A stretch of 35,737 nucleotides of DNA from an uncultured Oscillospiraceae bacterium. Lineage in GTDB: Bacteria > Bacillota > Clostridia > Oscillospirales > Acutalibacteraceae. Of this stretch, positions 1-7,018 are shown one piece after another. The notes beneath the pieces are model-generated. The model was not told the origin of the DNA, searched no databases, and worked only from the letters and a program-made list of their open reading frames with translations. The stretch is taken from positions 1 through 35,737 of the forward strand of contig CAOKRG010000027.1 in assembly GCA_948471095.1 (NCBI GenBank), read 5' to 3'. Position 1 is the first letter of the stretch. The number at the start of each line of letters is the position of its first letter. The position numbers and the translations under genes were made by a program.

Positions 1-100
1 GCGAAGTTGCCGTTCGCTCCGCGAAGTTGCCGTTCGCTCCGCGAAGTTGCCGTTCGCTCCGCGAAGTTGCCGTTCACTCCGCGAAGTCGCGGCCCTCTCC
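1..100. repeat. 20-bp tandem repeat array, TTCGC-TCC-GCGAA hairpin unit
   Basis: Three identical 20-bp units (GCGAAGTTGCCGTTCGCTCC) lie at 1-60. A fourth at 61-80 differs by one base, and a degenerate fifth follows. Each junction forms a small hairpin with arms TTCGC and GCGAA and loop TCC. The array begins at the window edge and may continue upstream. Related units, with GTTGACA or GTTGACG in place of GTTGCCG, occur at 10480-10544 and 25884-25965, always inside the same larger element. Not CRISPR: there are no unique spacers. Confidence 0.9.
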
Positions 101-145
101 GGGACGACTTGGCGAAGCCAATGTCATAAGTCCCGGCTTTCATCG
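101..145 (+). repeat. Fragment of interspersed hairpin element A
   Basis: This carries the element's diagnostic hairpin (arms TTGGC and GCCAA, loop GAA) followed by TGTCATAAG. The hairpin is enclosed by GGGAC on the left and GTCCC on the right. It directly follows the tandem array, as in the longer copies at 10445 and 25869. It lies just downstream of the minus-strand acetyltransferase gene that ends at 185. No gene is visible in 1-184. Confidence 0.75.
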
Positions 146-184
146 GGAGGAAAGCGGGGCACTCTTCCCCCCAAACCGCGCGCT

Positions 185-904
185 TTACTCCTCCGGCCCG
201 TCCCCCAGCCAGCATAAGGGCTTTTCCGAGACCGTGTAGCCCAGCCTTCGGTAGAGCTTCAGCAGGCGCTGGTCCCACTGGGGGATGTGCGCCAGGGGCG
301 CGAAGCATTTTTCCAGGCACCAGCCGGTGATGTGCCCCACCAGGGCCCCGGCGGTCTTTTCCCAGTCCTGGTCCGGCCGCACGGCCAGCATGCCTATGCC
401 CCCCTCGGGGTAAAGGCCGATGACGCCGGTCAGCTCCCCCGCCGTGAACGAGCCGTGCATCGTCCCGCTCTGCAGGCGCTGAAAAATCTCTTCCTCGCTG
501 AATTCCCCGGGAAAAGCCTCCAAAATCTCCTCGCCAAAGCGTTCGTCCAGCTCCCGCACCCCGTAGCGGCTGGGCACGAAGGGCGGCTCCGGGTCCAGGT
601 AGGCGGCGGCCCAGCACTCCATCATCTGGCTATAGTTGAAAATGTCCCGGAACAGCTCGCCGCCCGCGCTGCCGTGCACGGCCAGCTGCACGGGCTTTTT
701 CAGGCCCATCACCAGCCGCTCGCCCGCCTCGCTGTTCTCCGCGGCCAGCATATAGGCCCGGCTGTTCCGCTCGCAGATGAGCGCGCCCTCCTCGCTGACC
801 GCGTACACGCTGCCATCGCCCCGGCGCAGGGCCTCCAGCATATCCATGCACAAAACCGGGTGCCTGCCCAAAAAGGAATAGGCCCGCTGTTCCATCTCTC
901 TCAT
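185..904 (-). CDS. GNAT-family N-acetyltransferase
   Basis: A 239-residue protein whose C-terminal half resembles a GNAT acetyltransferase. A strand-like GVIGLYPEGGIGMLAVRPD segment (about residues 165-183) is where acetyl-CoA-binding strands lie in the family. Near the end, LLKLYRRLGYTV is the usual terminal helix and strand of the fold. The N-terminal half is less conserved and may set substrate specificity. I chose ATG 904 because AGGTGG sits just upstream; the in-frame GTG nine bases earlier overlaps that ribosome binding site. It is last in an operon with the cyclase-family gene (27 bp away) and the nucleosidase. Substrate unknown. Confidence 0.75.
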   Translation of the reverse strand: MREMEQRAYSFLGRHPVLCMDMLEALRRGDGSVYAVSEEGALICERNSRAYMLAAENSEAGERLVMGLKKPVQLAVHGSAGGELFRDIFNYSQMMECWAAAYLDPEPPFVPSRYGVRELDERFGEEILEAFPGEFSEEEIFQRLQSGTMHGSFTAGELTGVIGLYPEGGIGMLAVRPDQDWEKTAGALVGHITGWCLEKCFAPLAHIPQWDQRLLKLYRRLGYTVSEKPLCWLGDGPEE

Positions 905-931
905 AGGGTCCACCTCCGTCCCATTACCAGC

Positions 932-1528
932 TCATTCCAGACGTTCTATCCCCCCGCCTTTCAGCAGCAGGGGCCGGGCCGGGGAGCCGTCCAAACCAGC
1001 CATCTTTAGGGGCTGGCACACCAGAAAATAGTCCCCCTCCGGCACGCCGTCCAGCACGCAGGCCTCCAAAACGGCGGTCTCGTTCCCCAGCAGTTCCCGG
1101 TGGATGGGCCCCGTGTCTCCCCCCAGGGGGCCCACGGTCATGCCCTCCACGCCCAGGAACCACAGTCCCAGCTCCGTCATCCGCCGGGCCGCTTCCAGGG
1201 TAATGGCAATCTCCCCGGCGATCAAAAGCCGCCGGACTCCGCCGGCCAGGGCCTCCTCCACCCACCAGGGGTCCAGCGGCCCCTGGGCCCGGACCACCCG
1301 GCAGGGGCCCAGGCACTTTTCCAGGTCCATCCGGTCCACGCCGCGGCCCCCGGACACAAAGTGCCTGGGCGCGTCCATGTGGGTGCCGTTGTGGCTCCCC
1401 AGGGTGAGGACGGACACGTTGCAGGCCTCCCCGGCCTCCATGCTGAAAAAATCCCGCCGCTCCGGCCTGGGGTCGCCGGGGTAGACGCTGGCGGCAAACA
1501 GCTCTTTGGAAATGTCGTAAATCTTCAT
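932..1528 (-). CDS. Cyclase-family protein (kynurenine formamidase-like metal hydrolase)
   Basis: A 198-residue protein of the cyclase superfamily, which includes arylformamidase and isatin hydrolase. It starts with the family's MKIYDISKEL and carries the metal-binding signature SHNGTHMDAPRHF at about residues 49-61, where His and Asp bind Mn or Zn. IYPGDPxP-like residues at 16-22 (VYPGDPRP) are also typical. The start has AAGGGG upstream. It lies 12 bp after the MTA/SAH nucleosidase stop and upstream of a GNAT gene, so all three are probably co-transcribed. True kynurenine formamidase activity is unproven, and nothing nearby points to tryptophan degradation. The family assignment is firm; the substrate is not known. 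Confidence 0.85.
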   Translation of the reverse strand: MKIYDISKELFAASVYPGDPRPERRDFFSMEAGEACNVSVLTLGSHNGTHMDAPRHFVSGGRGVDRMDLEKCLGPCRVVRAQGPLDPWWVEEALAGGVRRLLIAGEIAITLEAARRMTELGLWFLGVEGMTVGPLGGDTGPIHRELLGNETAVLEACVLDGVPEGDYFLVCQPLKMAGLDGSPARPLLLKGGGIERLE

Positions 1529-1540
1529 CGCGCCAGCCCC

Positions 1541-2257
1541 TTACAGCCGGCCCAGGGCCCGGGTAAGCAGGCGGGCGGTCTTGTCCGCGCACTCCTGGGT
1601 AAAGGCGGGAAAATCCGCCGGGGACTCGTCGTTGGCGTTGTCGGAGATGGCCCGCAGCACGGCGAAGGGGACGCGGTTCATATAGCACACCTGGGCGATG
1701 CTGCCGCCCTCCATCTCCACGGCCTTTGCCCCAAAGGTCTCGCCAAGCCAGCGGTTCTTCTCCTTGTCCGCCACAAACTGGTCCCCCGTGGCGATGACCC
1801 CGGAACAGGCCCCGCCATAGATGCTTTGCGCCTCTTCCAGCAGCACGGCCGCCGCGGCCCCGTCGGCGGGCAGCTCCACCCGCTCCTCCGGCTCTCCCTC
1901 GTCCCAGTAGAGGAACAGATTCCCCAGGGGGTAGCCCATGGGCGTGGCGTCAAAATCGTGCTGTACGCAGGCGCTGGCCACCACCAGGCCGCCGATGCTC
2001 ACGCCCACGCCTCCGGCCACGCCCACGTTGATCACCAGGCGGGGGGCATACTTTAAAATCATGGTCTGGGCGCAGACGGCGGCGTTGACCTTGCCCTCGC
2101 CGCACTGGGCGATGACGCAGGGGACTCCCGCCAAGGAGCCCCAGTGGAACACCAGCCCGGCAAAGCGGTCTTGGCCGGACTCCTCCATTTGGTCGATCAG
2201 GGCGCGGACCTCCACGCCCATGGCGCCGATGATTCCGATTGGCTGTTTTTTCTCCAT
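1541..2257 (-). CDS. mtnN: 5'-methylthioadenosine/S-adenosylhomocysteine nucleosidase
   Basis: Cleaves adenine from methylthioadenosine and S-adenosylhomocysteine, recycling by-products of polyamine synthesis and methylation in the cytoplasm. The 238-residue protein has the family's opening IGIIGAMGVEVRAL and a glycine-rich GVAGGVG stretch near residue 75. VEMEGGSIAQVC (about residues 175-186) holds the ribose-contacting Met-Glu. AISDNAND (about 200-207) holds the catalytic Asp. I chose ATG 2257 because AAAGGA lies ten bases upstream; the ATG nine bases earlier would sit directly on that site. It is the first gene of a three-gene operon with its own promoter at 2281-2309. A polyamine uptake operon lies elsewhere in the window, a loose functional link only. 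Confidence 0.95.
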   Translation of the reverse strand: MEKKQPIGIIGAMGVEVRALIDQMEESGQDRFAGLVFHWGSLAGVPCVIAQCGEGKVNAAVCAQTMILKYAPRLVINVGVAGGVGVSIGGLVVASACVQHDFDATPMGYPLGNLFLYWDEGEPEERVELPADGAAAAVLLEEAQSIYGGACSGVIATGDQFVADKEKNRWLGETFGAKAVEMEGGSIAQVCYMNRVPFAVLRAISDNANDESPADFPAFTQECADKTARLLTRALGRL

Positions 2258-2280
2258 GCAAAGCACATCCTTTTCTGTCT

Positions 2281-2309
2281 ATTATAGAAAATTTGCGGGG
2301 CTTCGTCAA
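2281..2309 (-). promoter_or_regulatory. Sigma-A promoter of the mtnN operon
   Basis: Read on the minus strand: -35 TTGACG (2304-2309), a 17-bp spacer, and -10 TATAAT (2281-2286). The -10 box lies about 24 bp before the mtnN start, so the leader is very short and leaves little room for RNA-based control. Confidence 0.85.
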
Positions 2310-2365
2310 GTGTGAAATGGAGGGGGGAGTGTCCAGACGCGTTGATAAAGGGAGATGGGATGGTC

Positions 2366-2470
2366 AGTGCGCCAGTAAAAGTTTTGTCCGCTTCTTGGGG
2401 GGTGAGCGTCTGCCGGGTACTTGGCCTGCCAAGTACAGCAGACCACGCCGCGAACATGAGTTGGCAGGCG
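2366..2470 (+). repeat. Interspersed hairpin element B, copy with inserted inner hairpin
   Basis: Shares AGTTTTGTCC and GGTGAGCGTCTGC with element B copies near 4816, 10684 and 35166. Here the outer stem (GTCTGC 2408-2413 with GCAGAC 2438-2443) encloses a second perfect stem (GTACTTGGC 2417-2425 with GCCAAGTAC 2428-2436, loop CT) that other copies lack. The rest of 2310-2574 shows no gene. Confidence 0.65.
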
Positions 2471-2574
2471 AGGCCCTGACGAATCCCTCTCCAACACTCC
2501 CATAGAGGGGAGGCGGAACACGCTCCACATGGTCAAGGGCGGGCCCTCCCTTTCGCGCCTTTCCGCCCGGCCCC

Positions 2575-2614
2575 AAAAAGAAAAAGGCCGCAGGCTTTAT
2601 CCTCCCGCGGCCTT
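2575..2614 (-). terminator. Rho-independent terminator after the lipoprotein gene
   Basis: Read on the minus strand, AAGGCCGCGGG and a CCTGCGGCCTT arm form a GC-rich stem followed by TTTTCTTTTT. It starts about 17 bp after the lipoprotein stop codon. Confidence 0.85.
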
Positions 2615-2631
2615 ATAAATTTCCCTGCTCT

Positions 2632-3192
2632 TTACTTGGCGCTGAACTCCTGGCTGTAAATCTCCGTCCCGTCCGCCGCGTTGTAGGCCACGACCACCTT
2701 CGGGTCCGCCACATCGACCACTTCCTTGATCGAGGTGGCGATGTTCTCGAACACGGAGGCCTGATCCGCCATGTTCTTCTTCAAGGAGTCCGCAATGGCC
2801 GTTGTGTCCGTGCCCTCCTCAAACTCGGCAAAGGTGAAGGTATACACCAGCTTGTCGTCGTTGGCGCTCACGGCAATGCCCATGTCGCCCTGGGCCAGGG
2901 CGTCCACCATGGCGTTGATCTGCTCGCTGATCTGGGGATCGTCCAAAAACGCCTGAATGGAGGCGTACTTCCCGTCTACCAGGCCGCTGGTTTCCCCGCC
3001 GGCCTCAGAGCCCTCCTCCGGCGCGCTGGATTCCGGGGCCTCGCTGGAGCTGGAAGCTTCGCTGGAAACGGCGGAGGAAGCGGAAGAGCCGTCCTCGCTG
3101 CTGGAGCCCTCTTGGCCGCCGCAGGCGGCTAAAGCCAGCATCATGGCAATGGCCAGGACCCCGGCCAAGAGGCGGAACAAATTCTTTTTCAT
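2632..3192 (-). CDS. Secreted lipoprotein with Ser/Glu-rich linker and small C-terminal domain
   Basis: A 186-residue predicted lipoprotein. MKKNLFRLLAGVLAIAMML is a signal peptide, and LAAC at about residues 20-23 is the lipobox whose Cys would be lipidated and anchored outside the membrane. Residues 24-68 form a low-complexity Ser/Glu/Ala linker. The remaining ~115 residues are a compact acidic domain, including a VYTFTFAEFEEG strand-rich segment, repeated in many Firmicute lipoproteins and possibly of the DUF4854 type. ATG 3192 is preceded by AAAGGTG; the TTG one codon upstream is less likely. It is a single-gene unit with its own promoter (3288-3316) and terminator. Function unknown. Confidence 0.85.
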   Translation of the reverse strand: MKKNLFRLLAGVLAIAMMLALAACGGQEGSSSEDGSSASSAVSSEASSSSEAPESSAPEEGSEAGGETSGLVDGKYASIQAFLDDPQISEQINAMVDALAQGDMGIAVSANDDKLVYTFTFAEFEEGTDTTAIADSLKKNMADQASVFENIATSIKEVVDVADPKVVVAYNAADGTEIYSQEFSAK

Positions 3193-3287
3193 CAAAGATC
3201 ACCTTTCTTTTCGTTAACGTATTCTAGGGCTAGTTCCAAATGTACACACTGCCGCGCCCGGCACGGTCGGGCCGGACGCCAATCACA

Positions 3288-3316
3288 AGTATACTCCGGT
3301 ACGGCCGTGATGTCAA
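3288..3316 (-). promoter_or_regulatory. Sigma-A promoter of the lipoprotein gene
   Basis: Minus strand: -35 TTGACA (3311-3316), a 17-bp spacer, -10 TATACT (3288-3293). Both hexamers are near consensus, suggesting strong constitutive expression with a leader of about 90 nt. Confidence 0.85.
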
Positions 3317-3398
3317 TAACAAAACAGTTACAGGTTTGAAAGTTTTCTCCACCGCTTCGAGGGCAAACAAAAATTTTCGTTTCAAAAGCGCCGGGTTC

Positions 3399-3561
3399 AG
3401 AACCTGTATCCATAGGCGGGGGATGCCGGGTGGGCGAGGAATTTTGCGGTCCAGCAAGGCAAAAAATCGCAGGAATGCTGGCGCATTGCAAGATTTTTTA
3501 ACGCCGCTGGACTGCAAAAGTCCCGCCCATACGGCGTCCATCGACTATGAATACAGGTTCT
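3399..3561. mobile_element. 163-bp MITE-like element with 17-bp terminal inverted repeats
   Basis: AGAACCTGTATCCATAG at 3399-3415 and CTATGAATACAGGTTCT at 3545-3561 are inverted repeats with one mismatch. Inside, TTTTGCGGTCCAGC and GCTGGACTGCAAAA form another 14-bp near-perfect inverted repeat, around an AAAAATC/GATTTTT pair. There is no ORF. The right end shares its last base with the lacI-family stop codon, so the element abuts the 3' end of that gene and may serve as its terminator. Related ends occur at 8179 and at 30176-30367. Confidence 0.75.
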
Positions 3562-4649
3562 CAGTCCTGCTCTCTCAGATCCCGCACGCTGTCCCGCTCC
3601 ACCAGCCGGGCGGGCAGCTCATAGCGCAGCCAGGGGTCCTCCTCCCGCTCCCGCAGCCGGATGAGGTTTTGCAGCAGCATCACGCACTCCCGGCCCATCA
3701 GGTGGGGGGAGTTGTGGACGCTGGTCAGGTTGGGCTCGATGGCCGTGCACAGGGCCTGGTCGTCAAAGCCGACGATGGACACGTCCTCCGGCACCCGCAG
3801 GCCCAGCTGCTTCAGGGCCTTGACGGCCCGCCAGGCCTGCCGGTCGTTCTCGCACACCAGGGCGGTGGGCAGGCGCCGGGCCGCGGCCAGCCGGTCCGCC
3901 AGGCGCTGGTACTCAAAGAGCTCCTCTCCCGCGCCCCCCTCGAAATAGTATTCCGGCCGTTCCTCCACGCCGAACTGCTTCATCGCCCGGCCGAACCACT
4001 TGCGCCGGTCCACCTCCACCGGGGTCTCCCAGCCGCTGAGCACATACCCGATCTCCCGGTGCCCCTTTTCCACCAGATGCCCCACCGCGCTGTTCATCCC
4101 CCGCCGGTTGCTCACGCACACGCTGGGGGGCTCCCAGCCGCTGGGCATGGGGGAGAACGCGTCCATGAAGACGCAGGGCACGCCGGCCGCCCTTACGTCC
4201 TGCTCCACCCGGGCGTCCAGCCTGCAGGGGTGCACGATGGCCCCCACCACGTTGCCGGCCCGCCGCAGCTGCCGGGCGATGTCCAGGTCCCGCCGCCGGT
4301 TCATGTGCAGCATCACGATGCAGCAGTCGTTCTCCCAGGCCTCGTACTCAATGCCCTCCAGCACCTGGGTGAAGAACTGGTAGGGGTCGTTCATATCCTC
4401 TTGAAAATTGTTATACATTATATAGGCGATGGACTTGCAGGCGCAGCGCTCCTCCTGGGGCTCGGGCCTCGCGCCGGGGGCCCCGCCCTCCCGGCAGGCG
4501 GGGGAGAGCATCTCCTCGTGGCCCAGCTCCTGGATCTTTTCCAGCAGCGCCTTGCGCAGGGAGTCGCTGATGCCGGGCTTGTTGTTCAGCACCAGCGAGA
4601 TGGTGGCGGGGGAAACGCCTAATTTTTTCGCCAAGTCTTTTGCCTTCAT
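3561..4649 (-). CDS. LacI-family transcriptional regulator
   Basis: A 362-residue sugar-responsive-type repressor. The N-terminal helix-turn-helix is at residues 3-23 (AKDLAKKLGVSPATISLVLN). A hinge follows, then a periplasmic-binding-protein-like effector domain starting near SIAYIMYNNF (about residue 73). The C-terminal segment VPEDVSIVGFDDQALCTAIEPNLTSV has the family's diagnostic FDD and T-S pattern. The insert between DNA-binding and effector domains is Cys/Pro/Glu-rich (SPACREGGAPGARPEPQEER) and longer than usual. No sugar transporter or catabolic gene is adjacent, so the target is unclear; the rhamnose genes 13 kb away are a possibility only. An AT-rich palindrome over its own promoter suggests autoregulation. 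Confidence 0.9.
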   Translation of the reverse strand: MKAKDLAKKLGVSPATISLVLNNKPGISDSLRKALLEKIQELGHEEMLSPACREGGAPGARPEPQEERCACKSIAYIMYNNFQEDMNDPYQFFTQVLEGIEYEAWENDCCIVMLHMNRRRDLDIARQLRRAGNVVGAIVHPCRLDARVEQDVRAAGVPCVFMDAFSPMPSGWEPPSVCVSNRRGMNSAVGHLVEKGHREIGYVLSGWETPVEVDRRKWFGRAMKQFGVEERPEYYFEGGAGEELFEYQRLADRLAAARRLPTALVCENDRQAWRAVKALKQLGLRVPEDVSIVGFDDQALCTAIEPNLTSVHNSPHLMGRECVMLLQNLIRLREREEDPWLRYELPARLVERDSVRDLREQD

Positions 4650-4671
4650 GTGAAAACCACCCCGGAGAGAG

Positions 4672-4723
4672 ATTTATAAAATCTTTATAAATTAAGTATA
4701 AACCAAACCGCGCATAAAATCAA
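4672..4723 (-). promoter_or_regulatory. Promoter of the LacI-family gene with overlapping palindromic operator
   Basis: Minus strand: -35 TTGATT (4718-4723), a 17-bp spacer, -10 TATACT (4695-4700). Directly downstream, over the expected start point, is a perfect inverted repeat: ATTTATAAA (4672-4680), three bases, TTTATAAAT (4684-4692). Its position suits repression, probably by the gene's own product. It lacks the central CG common in LacI-family operators, so another regulator is possible. Confidence 0.7.
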
Positions 4724-4815
4724 GGCCGGATTTCACAAAATCGGGAAATATCCGCCAAAAAAGAGGCCGGCGGGCAGGAGGCCCCTCTTCCGCCACAGGG
4801 AGCGTCCGAAGAGCG

Positions 4816-4960
4816 CATTTTAACAAGAGAAAAGTTCGCTGAGTGCAACAGGAAAAGTTTTGTCCTTCTCAGCTGCCGCTTCGGTCGGTTCGTAGCTTGT
4901 GTGCCACTGGCACACACTCACCTTTTTCAAGAAGTGGACGAGTTATCCAAAGGATAACTC
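4816..4960 (+). repeat. Interspersed hairpin element B, full copy
   Basis: Begins TTTTAACAAGAGAAAAG and includes GTGCAACAGG and AGTTTTGTCC. It then has a hairpin with arms GTGTGCC (4899-4905) and GGCACAC (4909-4915), loop ACT, and a second hairpin with arms GAGTTATCC and GGATAACTC. The copy at 10684-10826, on the other strand, has GTCTGCC/GGCAGAC at the first position, a compensated base-pair change. Confidence 0.8.
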
Positions 4961-4961
4961 G

Positions 4962-5095
4962 TGGGTTCTTAGGGGGACTTGGCGAAGCCAACGTCATAAG
5001 CCCCTAAGCCGCCGGAGGGGGAAGGTCCCCAATGGGGACCGTTCTGACCACGAGTTGACTTTGTCAACTCGACCGAGCCGGGAGGCGAGACCCCA
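4962..5095 (+). repeat. Interspersed hairpin element A copy plus accessory hairpins
   Basis: Contains GTTCTTAGGGG, the TTGGC-GAA-GCCAA hairpin, CGTCATAAG and CCCCTAAGCCGCCGGAGG, as in the copy near 8179. It continues into two more perfect hairpins: GGTCCCC/GGGGACC with loop AAT, and CGAGTTGAC/GTCAACTCG with loop TTT. With the element B copy before it, this fills the gap between the LacI-family gene and the ACT operon; no gene is visible there. Confidence 0.8.
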
Positions 5096-5153
5096 CTCCG
5101 TATGACTCTATTAAAAACTGCGTGCTTTGACCACTCCCCCGCCACACTCCCGC

Positions 5154-5182
5154 TTGACATTCCGCCGGTTCTGCTTCATAAT
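5154..5182 (+). promoter_or_regulatory. Sigma-A promoter of the ACT-PFL-MBL operon
   Basis: -35 TTGACA (5154-5159), 17-bp spacer, -10 CATAAT (5177-5182). The predicted start is about 30 bases before the ACT-domain gene. Confidence 0.8.
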
Positions 5183-5219
5183 AGTAGCGTATCATTCAAT
5201 CGGGAAAGGATCGGTCTTT

Positions 5220-5501
5220 ATGGAAAAATCGGAAAAAGCCGTGATTACGGTCATTGGCAAGGATATGGTGGGCATTCTGGCGAAGGTCACGGCCCTGTGC
5301 GCGGAAAAGGACGTGAACGTGCTGGAGGTCACCCAGTCCATTTTGCAGGATCTGTTCGTGATGGTGATGCTGGTGGACATCACGAAGGCAACCGCAAGCG
5401 TGGCGGAGCTGGCGGACATTTTTGATGAACTGGGCGAAAAGATGGACTTGAAAATCCACATTATGCACGAGGATATCTTCAACTCCATGCATAAGATTTA
5501 A
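5220..5501 (+). CDS. ACT-domain protein (UPF0237 family)
   Basis: A 93-residue single-domain ACT protein. AVITVIGKDMVGILAKVTAL at residues 7-26 is the first strand and ligand-loop helix of an ACT fold. NVLEVTQSILQDLFVMVMLV follows as the second and third strands. ACT domains bind small ligands, often amino acids, usually as dimers. ATG 5220 has GGAAAGGA upstream. This small protein is typically encoded next to a PFL/UPF0210 protein in Firmicutes, as here, so it may be that partner's regulatory subunit. That is inference from conserved neighbourhood; neither protein has an established function known to me. Confidence 0.9.
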   Translation: MEKSEKAVITVIGKDMVGILAKVTALCAEKDVNVLEVTQSILQDLFVMVMLVDITKATASVAELADIFDELGEKMDLKIHIMHEDIFNSMHKI

Positions 5502-5540
5502 GGCTCACTGGCGTTCGCGTTAAATCGCCAAGTTTTGCTT

Positions 5541-5573
5541 GATGCTCGAGGAGCATCATTTTGCTTCGCAAAA
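5541..5573 (+). repeat. Two short perfect hairpins between ACT and PFL genes
   Basis: Arms GATGCTC and GAGCATC with loop GAG (5541-5557), then TTTTGC and GCAAAA with loop TTC (5559-5573). The second also appears in the 101-bp tandem repeat near 11900. The hairpins fill the 145-bp gap between two genes usually closer together. Confidence 0.6.
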
Positions 5574-5646
5574 GCGCAAAACCTTTGGCTGGGTGGGGAC
5601 TGCGGGCCAGGATGGAAAGAGATTGGACCCAAAAGGGGGAAATACA

Positions 5647-7005
5647 TTGAACACCAAAGAAATTTTAGAGACCATCAACATGATCGACAACGAGGACTTG
5701 GACGTGCGCACCATCACCATGGGCATATCTCTGCTGGACTGCGCCGGGCCCGACCCGGAGGCCGCGGCCCGGCGGGTCTATGACAAGATATGCGCCTACG
5801 CCCAGGACCTGGTGAAGACCGGGGAGGACATCAGCCGCCAATACGGCATCCCCATTATCAACAAGCGCATCTCCGTCACGCCCATCGCCCTGCTGGCGGG
5901 GGCCTGCCCCGGCGCGTCCCCCCTTCGCTTCGCCAAGGCCCTGGACCGGGCCGCCCACACGGTGGGGGTCAACTTTATCGGCGGCTACTCCGCCTTGGTC
6001 CAAAAGGGCTTCGGCCCCGGGGACTACGCCCTCATTGAGAGCATCCCGGAGGCTCTGAGCGAGACGGAGCTGGTGTGTTCCTCGGTGAACGTGGGCAGCA
6101 CTAAGGCGGGCGTCAACATGGACGCGGTGGAGAAGATGGGCCGGGTGGTCCGGGAGACCGCCCAGCGCACGGCGGACCGGGAGTGCATCGGCGCGGCCAA
6201 GCTGGTGGTCTTCTGCAACGCGCCGGAGGACAACCCCTTTATGGCCGGAGCCTTCCACGGCCCCGGCGAGCCGGACTGCGTGATCAACGTGGGGGTCTCC
6301 GGCCCCGGGGTGGTCCGGGCCGCCATCGAAAAGGACGGCAGGGGCCGCTCCCTTACAGAGATCGCGGAGCTGATCAAGCGCACGGCCTTTAAAATCACCC
6401 GCATGGGCCAGCTGGTGGCCCAGGAGGCCTCCCGGCGGCTCAGCGTGCCCTTCGGCATTGTGGACCTCTCCCTGGCCCCCACCCCGGCGGTGGGCGACAG
6501 CGTGGCCCACATTTTAGAGGGCATGGGTCTGGAGCAGTGCGGGGCCCACGGCACCACCGCCGCCCTGGCCCTTTTGAACGACGCGGTGAAAAAAGGCGGA
6601 GTCATGGCCTCCTCCAGCGTGGGCGGGCTCTCCGGGGCCTTCATTCCCGTCACCGAGGACGCGGGCATGATCGCCGCCGCCCAGAGCGGGTGCCTCACCC
6701 TCTCCAAGCTGGAGGCCATGACCGCCGTGTGCTCGGTGGGCCTGGACATGATCGTCATCCCCGGCGATACCCCGGCGGAGGTCATTTCCGGCATCATCGC
6801 GGACGAAGCGGCCATCGGCATGGTCAACTCCAAGACCACCGCCGTGCGGGTCATTCCGGCCATTGGCAAGCGGGCCGGGGAGGAGCTGGACTTCGGCGGG
6901 CTGCTGGGCCGGGGTCCGGTGATGCCGGTAAACGCCGCCTCGCCCGCGGAATTTGTGCACCGGGGCGGGAAGATCCCCGCGCCCCTGCAAAGCTTGAAGA
7001 ATTAG
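5647..7005 (+). CDS. PFL family protein (UPF0210, DUF711)
   Basis: A 452-residue protein of the UPF0210 family, whose fold is related to pyruvate formate-lyase-type glycyl-radical barrels. The family opening [28 protein letters not shown] is complete. Other hallmarks are [20 protein letters not shown] and the C-terminal [22 protein letters not shown] chose TTG 5647: it has GGGGGA six bases upstream and gives the family's usual N-terminus and length. An in-frame ATG 108 bases upstream would add residues encoded by repeat hairpins. It lies between the ACT gene and the MBL gene (13-bp gap) in one operon. No glycyl-radical motif is evident, and enzymatic activity is unknown. Confidence 0.93.
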   Translation: MNTKEILETINMIDNEDLDVRTITMGISLLDCAGPDPEAAARRVYDKICAYAQDLVKTGEDISRQYGIPIINKRISVTPIALLAGACPGASPLRFAKALDRAAHTVGVNFIGGYSALVQKGFGPGDYALIESIPEALSETELVCSSVNVGSTKAGVNMDAVEKMGRVVRETAQRTADRECIGAAKLVVFCNAPEDNPFMAGAFHGPGEPDCVINVGVSGPGVVRAAIEKDGRGRSLTEIAELIKRTAFKITRMGQLVAQEASRRLSVPFGIVDLSLAPTPAVGDSVAHILEGMGLEQCGAHGTTAALALLNDAVKKGGVMASSSVGGLSGAFIPVTEDAGMIAAAQSGCLTLSKLEAMTAVCSVGLDMIVIPGDTPAEVISGIIADEAAIGMVNSKTTAVRVIPAIGKRAGEELDFGGLLGRGPVMPVNAASPAEFVHRGGKIPAPLQSLKN

Positions 7006-7018
7006 GAGGGCTCAATTT

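Noticed and set aside
1-100. Tandem 20-bp repeats, also at 10480 and 25884, as CRISPR arrays
   Set aside because: Units follow each other directly, with no unique spacers, and there are no cas genes. They are hairpin arrays within element A.
3240-4622. Plus-strand 460-codon open frame opposite the LacI-family gene
   Set aside because: His/Pro/Gly-rich antisense shadow; the minus strand encodes a complete LacI-family protein with promoter.
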